A DNA stretch of 64,000 nucleotides, taken from assembly GCF_900092025.1 (NCBI RefSeq), contig NZ_FLTX01000027.1, positions 1 through 64,000 on the forward strand. The letters are read 5' to 3'. The notes beneath the pieces were generated by a model. That model was not told where the DNA came from and did no database searches. It saw only the letters and a program-made list of their open reading frames with translations. Each line of letters starts with the position of its first letter. Within the stretch, counting starts at the first letter, position 1. This document shows, piece after piece, positions 12,614 through 21,255 of the stretch. Made by a program: the position numbers and the translations under genes. Source of the stretch: Xanthomonas bromi (lineage in GTDB: Bacteria > Pseudomonadota > Gammaproteobacteria > Xanthomonadales > Xanthomonadaceae).

Positions 12614-12637
12614 ACAGGCCCGCACGCGCGGGCCTGT
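12614..12637 (+). terminator. Hairpin after M13 copy 3
   Basis: Arms ACAGGCCCGC and GCGGGCCTGT around a four-base loop, about 50 bases after the stop. There is no T-run, so terminator function is moderately supported only. Confidence 0.55.
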
Positions 12638-12748
12638 CGCATTCATGCCCGCGGCCGGCACCGCGCACGAACCGCCGCGCCCTTCCGCCTGCGCGGCACC
12701 CAGCCTTGCTAAACTCCGGCGACTTTACTCTGGCCACCCTTCTTCTCG

Positions 12749-14764
12749 ATGCCCACCATCCGTCCGCTTGCCCTCGCTCTTGGCTTCAGCCTGATCTCGC
12801 TGCTGTCCGCCCCCGACGCCGACGCCGCGCGCAAGAAGAAGGCCGCAGCGCCCAAGACTCCGGCCATCTCTGCTGCCTGCAGCAATTTCTACGACTACGC
12901 CAACGCCAGCTGGCTCAAGACCAACCCGGTTCCGCAGGCCGGCGCCGTTACCGCGCTGGGCCAGTTGTCCGAGCGTGCCCTGCAGCAGCAGCGCGAGTTG
13001 CTCGATGCGTCGACGAAGGCGCCGCAGGGCGACGTGCAGAAGCTGCTTGGCGATTTCTGGGCCAGCGGCCTGGACGAAGCCGCCGTCGAAAAGGACGGCT
13101 CCAACCCGATTGCGCCGCTGCTCTCGCGCATCGATGCGATCAAGAAGGCCAAGGATGTGCCCGCTTCCATCGCGGCCTTGCATCAGGTCGGTATCCCGGT
13201 GGGCTTCAACTTCGGTCCCGACGTCGACCTGAAGGCGCTCGATCGGCATATCGGCTATTTCATGCAGGGCGGCATGGGCCTGCCCGACCCGGCCTTCTAC
13301 ACCCACACCGACGCCGACACCCAGGCGCTGATGGGCCGCTACCGCGCCTACGTGAAGCAGATCCTGGCGCTCACCGGTACCGCCGCCGACAAGCTCGACG
13401 CCGACGCCGCATCGGTGCTGCAGATCGAAACCGCACTGGCGCGTAGCGCGCAGTCGGTACAGGGCATCAACAACCCGTTCAACAACTACGCCCCGATCGC
13501 CACCAAGGACCTGACCAAGCAGTACAAGAACCTGCGCCTGGCCGACTTCCTGGACGCGCAGGGCGTCAAGGACGACCTGGTGTCGATGGCCGACCCGGCC
13601 ATGTTCAAGCAGCTCGACAGCATGATCGTCAGCATCAAGCCGGACCAGTGGAAGGCCTACCTGCGCTGGCGCGTGGGCGATGCCATGGCGCCGTACCTGT
13701 CCAAGAGCTTCCACGACGCCGAATACCAGTTCCGCGGCCGTCTGCTGCGTGGCGATGCGGTACCGCCGCAGCGTTGGCAGCAGGTGCTGGATGCGATCAA
13801 CGTCGCCGCCGGCCCGATGCTCGGCCGCGAATACGTGGCGCGTTACCTGAGCGGCGACACCCGCCGTCAGGCCGAAGCCATTGCCGACCAGGTGCGTGAC
13901 GCGCAGCTGGCCGCGCTGGAGCGCACCGGCTGGGGCAACGGCGACGTGGTTGCCGAAGCCAAGGCCAAACTGGCTGCGATGAAGATCGAAGTCGGCGCGC
14001 CACGCCGCGACCTGGATTACACCGTGCAACCGATGGGCCGCGGCAGTTTCGGCGGCAACATGCTGATCGCCTCGACCTGGCGTCATCGCGAAGAGATGAA
14101 GCGCATCGGCAAGGGCAACGCCGACCGTCGCTGGGACGTGCTGCCGCAGCAGCCGGCGGTGGCCTACGACATCGCGCAGAACCGCCTGATCGTCACTGCC
14201 GCCGTGTTGCAGGCGCCGGTGTTGACCACCGGCAGCACCCAGGCCGCGCAGTACGGCGCCTACGGTGCGCTGGTCGCACACGAGATCACCCGTGCGATCG
14301 ATGCCAAGGGCTCGCTGGTGGATGCCAAGGGCGCACTACGCAGCTGGTGGACGCCGGCCGAAAAAGCTAGCTGGACGATGCTGACCGACAAGGTCGCCAC
14401 TCAGTTCTCGGCTTACCCGTACCCGGGCGTGCCCAATGCCAAGGTCAATGGCGCGCAGACGGCCGAAGAGAACCTGGCCGACCTGGCCGGCGTCGAACTG
14501 GCCTGGCAGGCCTTCAGCAAGGCGCAACCGGCAGCCACCGAGGCCGACAAGCAGGCCTTCTTCACCGCCTGGGCCGGGCTGTGGGCGCAGCAGTTGTCGC
14601 CCAACGAAGCGGTGCAGCGCGCAAGCGCCGATATCCGCGCACCGGGCCAGTGGCGCACCAACGGCCCGCTGTCGAACCTGCCGGAATTCGGTGCAGCGTT
14701 CAGCTGCAAGGCCGGCCAGCCGATGCAGCGCCTGGATGCAGAGCAGATCAAACTCTGGCGCTGA
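12749..14764 (+). CDS. M13-like protein with degenerate zinc site (copy 4), probable pseudoenzyme
   Basis: 671 residues with the full M13 fold length, but different from its three neighbours in three ways. The N-terminus MPTIRPLALALGFSLISLLSAPDADA is an ordinary Sec signal with no lipobox Cys. The zinc motif is HEITR instead of HExxH (codons 14279-14293): the second ligand His is Arg, a change needing two substitutions relative to CAC. The substrate-binding NAYY segment of the paralogues is VAYD here. The third-ligand region is kept as EENLADLAG, and the C-terminal CKAG...LW motif is present. It is therefore probably secreted to the periplasm and inactive as a zinc peptidase; a binding or regulatory role is inference. 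The frame is intact and codon use matches its neighbours, so it is maintained as a protein. Confidence 0.85.
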   Translation: MPTIRPLALALGFSLISLLSAPDADAARKKKAAAPKTPAISAACSNFYDYANASWLKTNPVPQAGAVTALGQLSERALQQQRELLDASTKAPQGDVQKLLGDFWASGLDEAAVEKDGSNPIAPLLSRIDAIKKAKDVPASIAALHQVGIPVGFNFGPDVDLKALDRHIGYFMQGGMGLPDPAFYTHTDADTQALMGRYRAYVKQILALTGTAADKLDADAASVLQIETALARSAQSVQGINNPFNNYAPIATKDLTKQYKNLRLADFLDAQGVKDDLVSMADPAMFKQLDSMIVSIKPDQWKAYLRWRVGDAMAPYLSKSFHDAEYQFRGRLLRGDAVPPQRWQQVLDAINVAAGPMLGREYVARYLSGDTRRQAEAIADQVRDAQLAALERTGWGNGDVVAEAKAKLAAMKIEVGAPRRDLDYTVQPMGRGSFGGNMLIASTWRHREEMKRIGKGNADRRWDVLPQQPAVAYDIAQNRLIVTAAVLQAPVLTTGSTQAAQYGAYGALVAHEITRAIDAKGSLVDAKGALRSWWTPAEKASWTMLTDKVATQFSAYPYPGVPNAKVNGAQTAEENLADLAGVELAWQAFSKAQPAATEADKQAFFTAWAGLWAQQLSPNEAVQRASADIRAPGQWRTNGPLSNLPEFGAAFSCKAGQPMQRLDAEQIKLWR

Positions 14765-14771
14765 TCTTCGC

Positions 14772-14805
14772 GAAGGTCAGGCATAAAAGAAGGTCAGGCA
14801 TAAAA
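14772..14805 (+). repeat. Perfect 17-base tandem duplication
   Basis: GAAGGTCAGGCATAAAA occurs twice head to tail, starting 8 bases after the stop of M13 copy 4 and running into the terminator. Confidence 0.9.
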
Positions 14806-14834
14806 AAAGAGCGCGGATTCCGCGCTCTTTTTTG
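14802..14834. terminator. Bidirectional Rho-independent terminator
   Basis: A-tract, then arms AGAGCGCGGA and TCCGCGCTCT with a one-base centre, then a T-tract. It closes the M13 array and, with its symmetric A/T flanks, can also stop transcription coming from the minus-strand side. Confidence 0.9.
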
Positions 14835-15003
14835 TCTGGCATCTGCAGAAAGCACCCTGTCACCTGCGCGTTGAGCAACCCGCGACAGGGTTTGCGCGAA
14901 GAACTCCGGTAGGAGGCCACAGCCGCGATGAGGCAGTCCGGCAACGCCCATCGCGGCAAGGCCGCTGCCAAGGATCACGAAGACCGGAACGGCATCGCCT
15001 GAC

Positions 15004-15702
15004 TCAACGTACCACCCGCAACGGCGGCTTGCGTCCCTTGCCACCGCCGCTCTTTCCACCGCTGCCGCCGAACGGCGACTGACCACGCCAATAGCGGATC
15101 ATCAGCCAGCCGAACAGCATCCCGCCCAGATGGGCGAAGTGCGCGACGCCCGGCTGCCAGCCGGTGGCGCCCAAGAACAGCTCGATCGCGCCGAACACGA
15201 TCACGAACGTGCGCGCCTTCATCGGAATCGGCGGGAACAGCAGCATCACGCGCTGATTGGGGAACAACATGCCGTACGCCAGCAGCAGGCCGAACACACC
15301 GCCCGACGCGCCCACCACCGGCGCACCGCTCTGCGTGAACCAGGCCATCAACAGCTGACACAGGCCCGCACCGGCCACGCACACCAGATAATAAGTCAGA
15401 AAGCGCTTCTGGCCCCAGGTCTGCTCCAACGGCGCGCCAAACATGAAAAGCGCCAGCATGTTGAAGAACAGATGGTTGAAGCCGCCATGCAGGAACGCAT
15501 AGGTCAGCAGTTGCCAGGGCATGAAGCTGGCACCTGGCGAAAACGCATCGAAGCCATTGGACAGCGGCCACAACATCAGCCACGACAGCACGCTGTCCGA
15601 TGGCAGCACGCCGGCACCCAGGTCGCCCACCGCCCACTGCAGCAGGAACAAGCCGATGTTGGCGATCAGTAATGCTTTGGTGACGGGTGGCAATTGAGGC
15701 AT
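15004..15702 (-). CDS. Rhomboid family intramembrane serine protease
   Basis: 232 residues with six or so membrane segments. The rhomboid landmarks are all visible: LHGGFNHLFFNML in the second helix region (residues 71-83), the nucleophile motif GASGG with Ser133, and the catalytic His in FAHLGG (His191). An AAGGA site 7 bases before ATG 15702 supports this start. The C-terminal tail is Gly/Ser/Lys-rich (GGSGGKSGGGKGRK) and faces the cytoplasm or periplasm without known function. Cuts transmembrane substrates inside the inner membrane; substrate not predictable from context. Confidence 0.93.
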   Translation of the reverse strand: MPQLPPVTKALLIANIGLFLLQWAVGDLGAGVLPSDSVLSWLMLWPLSNGFDAFSPGASFMPWQLLTYAFLHGGFNHLFFNMLALFMFGAPLEQTWGQKRFLTYYLVCVAGAGLCQLLMAWFTQSGAPVVGASGGVFGLLLAYGMLFPNQRVMLLFPPIPMKARTFVIVFGAIELFLGATGWQPGVAHFAHLGGMLFGWLMIRYWRGQSPFGGSGGKSGGGKGRKPPLRVVR

Positions 15703-15742
15703 GGCGGCATCCTTCGGAGTGCGACAGATGATAACGGCAGGC

Positions 15743-16150
15743 TTATGAAGGCGCCCACAAAGCCGCGTCCAATCGCTGCGCGGCACTGGCCCGGCGCACA
15801 CGGCCCCGCTCCACCTGGACGCCTTCGGCGCGCAGCCGCTGGCATTGCTCGCGATAACCTGCCGAGCCGTCGGGCAAGGCGATCCGGCCATCGCTGCGCA
15901 ATACGCGGTGCCAGGGCAGCTGCGGGTCGTCGTTGCCGCTGAGCACGCGCGCCACCAGCCGCGCACGGCCCGGCAGGCCGGCGCGCTGAGCCACTTCCCC
16001 GTAACCGGCGACCTCACCCACCGGAATCGCACGGATCACCTCGAGAATCCGCAGCCGCGCCCGTTCGCCGGACGGTGCCTCACACGGAGAGGCGGCACGT
16101 GCGGCAGGGCTGGCAGATGGGCGCCGCGTCGGGTGTCTCGCTCTGGGCAT
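15743..16150 (-). CDS. Alkyltransferase-like protein (ATL, MGMT-fold, PWHR)
   Basis: Small DNA-binding protein of the O6-alkylguanine-DNA alkyltransferase superfamily, 135 residues with the chosen ATG 16150. Residues 34-75 (RILEVIRAIPVGEVAGYGEVAQRAG...ARLVARVL) form the winged-helix part with the arginine finger. The active-site motif PCHR of true methyltransferases is PWHR here (residues 79-82), so it cannot accept alkyl groups; ATL proteins instead flag alkylated bases to nucleotide-excision repair. The first 25 residues are low-complexity and the real start may be further in. Codirectional with the rhomboid gene 40 bases downstream. Confidence 0.88.
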   Translation of the reverse strand: MPRARHPTRRPSASPAARAASPCEAPSGERARLRILEVIRAIPVGEVAGYGEVAQRAGLPGRARLVARVLSGNDDPQLPWHRVLRSDGRIALPDGSAGYREQCQRLRAEGVQVERGRVRRASAAQRLDAALWAPS

Positions 16151-16565
16151 CACGCAAGCATGCCACCTGATGGGCATGCGTGTGCGCATCGAATCCTTCC
16201 ACGTGAAGGGAAAATTCCGCTCCGGAAGCGGGGTTGGGGTGAGAGCACGGGCGCAGCCACGCATAGCCCAATGAGTAACGCGAGCAGCGGTCCCGCACTA
16301 CCGGATGAAGGCGACCGGCGGTGAGCATCAGATCGTTGGTCGATTCCTACGTCGCTTGTACCGAACCTGCATCCCAACCTCTCCCTCCGTGGAAGCGCCT
16401 GGATCTCTTCTCGCTTGGTAAAAGGGCGTGCGTAGCGCCAGACGAATGTACGGAAGTCACTGAACATCGCACTCTTCGTTGATCGGAGCATCGACTCGGA
16501 TAGCGCACGCTTGCGACCAGCCACTGATGAGCGACAGCCCCGCTCCCGCACCGCACAACCGACCC
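16151..16565. other. Gene-less stretch with a degenerate dispersed repeat
   Basis: About 415 bases with no supported gene. Positions 16205-16243 look like a decayed copy of the GGGTTGGGGTGAG-type intergenic repeat common in proteobacteria (its reverse strand would read LTPTPLPER). The rest shows nothing I can name. Confidence 0.4.
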
Positions 16566-17936
16566 TCAATGCATCAACACGATCTCTTCCGACGACGTGG
16601 GATGAATCGCCACGGTCTCGTCGAAGTCGCGCTTGGTCGCGCCCATCTTCACCGCGACAGCAAAGCCTTGCAGCATCTCATCGGCGCTCTCGCCCAGTAG
16701 ATGCACACCGACTACGCGTTCCTCTTCGCCCACGCATACCAGCTTGAACAGACTGCGCTGCGGCGCGTCGGCCAGCGCGTGCAGCATCGGGCGGAAATTG
16801 CTGCAGTACACCCGCACTGCACCTGGATGACGGGCACGCGCCTGTTCCTCGGACAGACCGACCTGGCCGAGCGGCGGATGCGAAAACACTACGCTCGGCA
16901 CGTTCTCGTAATCCATACGCGCATCGGGCTGCTTGCCGAATAGCCGGTCCATCAACTTGCGCCCTGCCGCGATTGCCACCGGCGTCAGCCCGACCTTGCC
17001 GCCTACATCGCCGATCGCATGGATATTCGGCACGTTGGTGGTCTGCCCGTCGTCCACCACCACTTCGCCCTTCTCGCCGAGCGCCACGCCCACCGTGTCC
17101 AGGCCCAGCCCGGCCGTATTGGCGCGACGGCCCGCCGCAAAGAACACCTTGTCGAAAACGTCGTTGCCCTGCTCGCGCGGATGCACGGAATGCCCATGCA
17201 CGCGCAGCGCACCATGCGCATCGCGCTCCAGCGCCGTGGTAGTGAAACCGAAATGCAGCCGCACACCCAGATGATGCAGGTTGTCGGCCAATTGCAACGT
17301 CAGTTCCGCATCGAAACGCTCCAGCAAGCGCTCGCCCTGCACAAACAGATGCACGCGACTGCCCAAGGTCTGCAACAGCCCGGCGATTTCCACCGCAATA
17401 TAGCCGCCACCGATAATCGCGACCTGCGCAGGCGCATGACAGAGATTGAAGAAATCGTCGGAGACTTCGCCATAGTCGGCGCCCTCCACGTCCGGGCGCA
17501 GCGGGTGCGCGCCGGTGGCGATCACGATGTGCTCGGCGGTCACCGGCACACCGTCGCTGCCGATGAGGGTATGACGGTCCTGCAACACACCGCGCTGCGG
17601 AATCAACACCACGCCATCTTCATTGAGGCGGCGTCGATAGCTGGCGTGGATATTGGCGATATACCCCTGCCGATGCGTGACCAGCTCCTGCCAGGCCAGC
17701 GTCGGGCGCGGCACATCGAATCCCAACGCACGTGCCAGCTCGGTCTTGCCGGCCAGATCGGCCGCCAGCCACATCGCCTTCTTCGGCACGCAGCCGAGAT
17801 TGACGCAGGTACCGCCTAAAGCATTGGGCTCCATGATCGCGACACGCGCGCCATGTTTTGCTGCACGAAATCCTGCAGCAAGGCCGCCAGAGCCGCCGCC
17901 CAGAATCACCACGTCGTAGTCGTAACGCGCACTCAT
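16566..17936 (-). CDS. gor: Glutathione-disulfide reductase
   Basis: 456-residue pyridine nucleotide-disulfide oxidoreductase. FAD site VVILGGGSGGLAAG at residues 9-22, redox pair GGTCVNLGCVPKK with Cys44 and Cys49, NAD(P)H site VAIIGGGYIAVEIAG, second FAD motif NIHAIGDV, and the C-terminal catalytic AIHPTSSEE. The CVNLGCVPKK and HPTSSEE forms point to glutathione reductase rather than lipoamide dehydrogenase. Its ATG overlaps the stop of the upstream dehydrogenase by four bases (ATGA), so the two are translationally coupled. Keeps glutathione reduced in the cytoplasm with NADPH. Confidence 0.92.
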   Translation of the reverse strand: MSARYDYDVVILGGGSGGLAAGFRAAKHGARVAIMEPNALGGTCVNLGCVPKKAMWLAADLAGKTELARALGFDVPRPTLAWQELVTHRQGYIANIHASYRRRLNEDGVVLIPQRGVLQDRHTLIGSDGVPVTAEHIVIATGAHPLRPDVEGADYGEVSDDFFNLCHAPAQVAIIGGGYIAVEIAGLLQTLGSRVHLFVQGERLLERFDAELTLQLADNLHHLGVRLHFGFTTTALERDAHGALRVHGHSVHPREQGNDVFDKVFFAAGRRANTAGLGLDTVGVALGEKGEVVVDDGQTTNVPNIHAIGDVGGKVGLTPVAIAAGRKLMDRLFGKQPDARMDYENVPSVVFSHPPLGQVGLSEEQARARHPGAVRVYCSNFRPMLHALADAPQRSLFKLVCVGEEERVVGVHLLGESADEMLQGFAVAVKMGATKRDFDETVAIHPTSSEEIVLMH

Positions 17937-19183
17937 GCGAAACGCTCCGCCCGGTAAGGATGCGGGTCCAGCGCAGGTGCGCGGCCCGTGATCAGGTCGG
18001 CCATCAATTGTCCGCTTGCAGTGCTCATGCTGATGCCGAGCATGCCATGCCCGGCTGCGAGCCAGACGTGAGGATGCCCAGGCACTGCACCCAACACCGG
18101 TAGATCGTCCCAGGTCATCGGCCGCCATCCGTACCAGCGCTCGATCACGGCAGGGCCGCACGGGGCATGCAGGTACTCGGCCGCCGCGCGTTCCAATGCG
18201 GCCAGGCGCGTGGCGTTGAGTTGCGTATCGCGCCCGGAGAATTCCATCGTGCTGCCGATCCGCAGGCGGTCGCGCCAGGGCACCACGAACACCCAACGAT
18301 CCTTCAACACCACCGGGCGACGCGGTATCAGCGGCGGCGCGCTGTAGGTGATCGAGTAGCCCTTCCCGGCCTGCACCGGCAAGCGCAGGCCAAGTTGCGC
18401 CGCCAGCACCGGCGACCACGGTCCGGTGGCGATAACCACCTCGCGCGCATAACGCTTGCCGTGCTCGGTCTGCACGCAGCTACCGGCTCCATCCGGCACG
18501 ATTGCCTGCACGCGGCAGTGCGCATCGATCACCACACCACGTGCGCGCAGCACTCTCGCCAACTCAGCGGTGTAACGCTCCGGGCGCAGATGCGCATCGC
18601 CAGGGAAATGGATGGCGCCGGCAATGCCAGCGCGAAATGCGGGATCCTGGCGCACATAGTCCGCACCCTCGATCACTTCTGCCCGGATGCCCCACTGCGC
18701 CAGCAGCGCGCATTCGTCGCGATACTGCGCGAAGCGACGCGCATCGCCGAACACGTAATCCAGCCCGTCGTTACGAAATTCGCAGTCCAGCGCATAGCGC
18801 GCCACCCACTCGTCGAAGCGCTGTCGCGCATCGTGCAACAGCGCAGCGCGTGCCTGCGCGCTGGATTGCCAATCGCGTGCATTGCAGCGCCGTGCGAAGC
18901 GCAGCAGCCAGCGCCACAATCCGGGATCCAGACGTGGCGGGATATACAACGGCGCATCCGGCGTGAACATCCATTTCACTGCCTGCGCAATCATGCCGGG
19001 CGCGGCCAGCGGCGGTGCATGGCTCGGCGTGATGGTGCCGCAATTGCCGTAAGAGGTCGCCGCACCGGGCGCGCCGGCATCGAGCACACGCACTTGCCGA
19101 CCCGCTTCGACAAGTGCCAGCGCGGTCGCCAGGCCGATCGCGCCCGCACCAATCACCAACACATCATCGCGGACGGCGCGCAT
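17933..19183 (-). CDS. D-amino-acid dehydrogenase-like FAD oxidoreductase (DadA family)
   Basis: 416 residues from ATG 19183. DVLVIGAGAIGLATALALVEAG is the N-terminal FAD site, followed by TSYGNCGTITPSHAPPLAAPGM, typical of DadA. The C-terminal WYGWRPMTWDDLPVLGAVPGHPHVWLAAGHGM block is the conserved substrate/FAD region of the DAO family. It oxidises D-amino acids to keto acids and ammonia, passing electrons to the respiratory chain. No dadX racemase is adjacent. Middle gene of an operon: it starts 7 bases after the DUF418 stop and overlaps gor by four bases. Confidence 0.85.
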   Translation of the reverse strand: MRAVRDDVLVIGAGAIGLATALALVEAGRQVRVLDAGAPGAATSYGNCGTITPSHAPPLAAPGMIAQAVKWMFTPDAPLYIPPRLDPGLWRWLLRFARRCNARDWQSSAQARAALLHDARQRFDEWVARYALDCEFRNDGLDYVFGDARRFAQYRDECALLAQWGIRAEVIEGADYVRQDPAFRAGIAGAIHFPGDAHLRPERYTAELARVLRARGVVIDAHCRVQAIVPDGAGSCVQTEHGKRYAREVVIATGPWSPVLAAQLGLRLPVQAGKGYSITYSAPPLIPRRPVVLKDRWVFVVPWRDRLRIGSTMEFSGRDTQLNATRLAALERAAAEYLHAPCGPAVIERWYGWRPMTWDDLPVLGAVPGHPHVWLAAGHGMLGISMSTASGQLMADLITGRAPALDPHPYRAERFA

Positions 19184-19190
19184 GCGGGCG

Positions 19191-20435
19191 CTACCTTGCG
19201 CGCTGCGTGCCGCGCCACATCGGCGGCACATGCAGATAGGTCACGCTGCGCCACAGCCATTCCATCGGCCCGAAGCGGAACCAGTGCAACCAGCACCGGC
19301 TCAGCAGCGCCTGCAGCGCGAACAGCGCCAGCGCGAACGGCAATTGCCACACACGCGACAACTGCTCGAAATAACCCAGACCGTAGCCGTAGAAGATCCC
19401 GGTGCAGACCAGCGATTGCAACAGGTAGTTGCTCAATGCCATCCGTCCGGCTGGCGCAAACCATGCCAGACGCGGTGCCAGGCGCACCACCCAGGCCGCA
19501 TAGCCCAGGCTCATCAACGGCCCGGCGATCAGCGACAGTGCGAAGGCAACGGACAGGCGCAGATCCAGCCGCGCCGGATCGATCCACGGTTCCAATGCAT
19601 AACTTGCCAGCATCACGCCCAGTCCGAGCGGCAACGCGCCGTAGCGCAGCGTCGCAAACAAGCGCGGGAAGCGCTCGGGCGCAGAGATCGCGCCGCTGCG
19701 CACGAACCAACTCCCAAGCAGGAACATGCCGAGCATCGCCGGGCCGTTGATGCTGAGGCCGGTCATCGCCTCCTGAAGGTCATGCCATCGCTGCACCGTC
19801 GCTTGCAGATAGGTGCCGCTGCCGAATGCGACGCGCTGCGCCTGCACATTCGCCAGTGCCTGCTGCGCGCCATCGGCCATGGCAGCCTTCCACTGCATCG
19901 CCGCCGTTGGATTGGACTGCGTCAACTCGCCTGCCACGCCATACAGCAAGGTCAGGCCGGGTGCGCACAGGTACACCAATGCAGCGAACCACGGCAGCGT
20001 CACGGTTGGGACGTGGCGCGCGCTCAGCAGCAGCAACGCCAGCAGCGCATAGCTCACCAGAATATCGCCGGCCCACACCAGCAGTGCGTGGGCAAGGCCG
20101 ATCGCCAACAGGCCGAGCGTGCGACGCAGATACAAACCGAAGAACGCGCGCCCAGCCTGCGCGGCGCGCTGCGTCATCACTGCAAAGCCCATCCCGAACA
20201 ACAACGAAAACAGCGTGTAGAACTTCCCTTGCACGAACACGTAGACCAGCGCATCGGCGACCCGATCGGCACCCTGCCAATGCGGCTCGACACCGGTCAC
20301 GGCCAGATCGAGCGGCCCGACGAAGCCTTCCATGTTCATCAGCAGGATGCCGAGCAGCGCCACGCCGCGCAGTCCGTCCAGCACGACGATGCGCTCGGTC
20401 GCAGCAATGGGGAACAGCACGTCGCGGGATGTCAT
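19191..20435 (-). CDS. DUF418 family membrane protein
   Basis: 414 residues, about ten hydrophobic segments. The N-terminus ERIVVLDGLRGVALLGILLMNMEGF is the hallmark of the DUF418/YeiB group, and the C-terminal LSNYLLQSLVCTGIFYGYGLGYFEQL and FRFGPMEWLWRSVTYL stretches match the DUF418 domain. Function unknown; the family resembles acyltransferase-3-type membrane proteins. ATG 20435 is chosen; a GTG one codon upstream is possible. First gene of the DUF418-dadA-gor operon. Confidence 0.88.
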   Translation of the reverse strand: MTSRDVLFPIAATERIVVLDGLRGVALLGILLMNMEGFVGPLDLAVTGVEPHWQGADRVADALVYVFVQGKFYTLFSLLFGMGFAVMTQRAAQAGRAFFGLYLRRTLGLLAIGLAHALLVWAGDILVSYALLALLLLSARHVPTVTLPWFAALVYLCAPGLTLLYGVAGELTQSNPTAAMQWKAAMADGAQQALANVQAQRVAFGSGTYLQATVQRWHDLQEAMTGLSINGPAMLGMFLLGSWFVRSGAISAPERFPRLFATLRYGALPLGLGVMLASYALEPWIDPARLDLRLSVAFALSLIAGPLMSLGYAAWVVRLAPRLAWFAPAGRMALSNYLLQSLVCTGIFYGYGLGYFEQLSRVWQLPFALALFALQALLSRCWLHWFRFGPMEWLWRSVTYLHVPPMWRGTQRAR

Positions 20436-20666
20436 CACGGCTCAGGCAACCAGATGCGGCGCCGCGCGCCGCAGAATGCAAACGGCCTGCCGATGGGGCG
20501 GGCCGTCAGGAACAGCAATCACGCAAGCTCGACGGCAGACCAGCGCGTCGAGGCGACCTGCCCGCGGGTCGTCTGCAACATGGCAACGCCCGAAGAGCGG
20601 TGCACGACCGGCGCGCATGCGCGCCCCGCCAACCCGGCTGCCGCGCATGCGCGTGCCTGCCCGACC

Positions 20667-21146
20667 TCAGTGGTGATGACCGCCATCACCGTGCACATGG
20701 CCATGGTCGCGCTCTTCCGCGCTGGCTTCACGCACTTCGACGATTTCCACGTCAAAATGCAGATCCTTACCGGCCATCGGGTGATTGAGGTCGACATCGA
20801 CCACGCTCATGCCGACCTTCTGCACGGTGACCGCACGCGGACCGAAGTTGGTCTGCAGCACGACCTGGGTGCCAGGCACCAGCTTGGTGGCGCCGAAATG
20901 CTTTTTGGGCACGCGCTGGCTCAGGCCTTCGCGGTATTCGCCATAGGCATCGGTCGCCTTGACGTCCACGCCGAAGCTCTCGCCGGCTTCCCTGTCCATC
21001 ATGGCCGCTTCCAGGCCCGGAATGATGTTGCCGTGGCCGATCATGATCGCCAACGGGTCACGTTCCTTGGAGCTCTCGATCGGCTCCTGGCCAATCTCGG
21101 AAACGGTGTAGTGGAAACGGACGACGCTGTCTTTTTCGATCTTCAT
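20667..21146 (-). CDS. slyD: FKBP-type peptidyl-prolyl isomerase, SlyD
   Basis: 159 residues. MKIEKDSVVRFHYTVSE at the N-terminus, the FKBP signature NIIPGLEAAMMDREAGE, the inserted IF chaperone domain (VPKKHFGATKLVPGTQV...) and the return NHPMAGKDLHFDVEIVEVREA are all typical of SlyD. The short C-terminal tail HGHVHGDGGHHH is the His-rich metal-binding region, much shorter than in E. coli. Cytoplasmic folding helper and nickel-binding protein. ATG 21146 chosen because upstream residues are not SlyD-like. Confidence 0.93.
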   Translation of the reverse strand: MKIEKDSVVRFHYTVSEIGQEPIESSKERDPLAIMIGHGNIIPGLEAAMMDREAGESFGVDVKATDAYGEYREGLSQRVPKKHFGATKLVPGTQVVLQTNFGPRAVTVQKVGMSVVDVDLNHPMAGKDLHFDVEIVEVREASAEERDHGHVHGDGGHHH

Positions 21147-21255
21147 GCCTGGCTCTGAATGGGCTGCCCGGTGGCAGACGTTGGAAGACGGCTTGTCGGC
21201 CGCCGGGTGCGCCGCCATCATGGCGACCTTTCGAACCGCCCATTATCCCGGCTCC

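Noticed and set aside
19182..21158. 658-codon plus-strand frame
   Set aside because: Antisense to DUF418 and slyD; composition is His/Gln/Arg-rich as expected of shadow frames, with no signal or motif.
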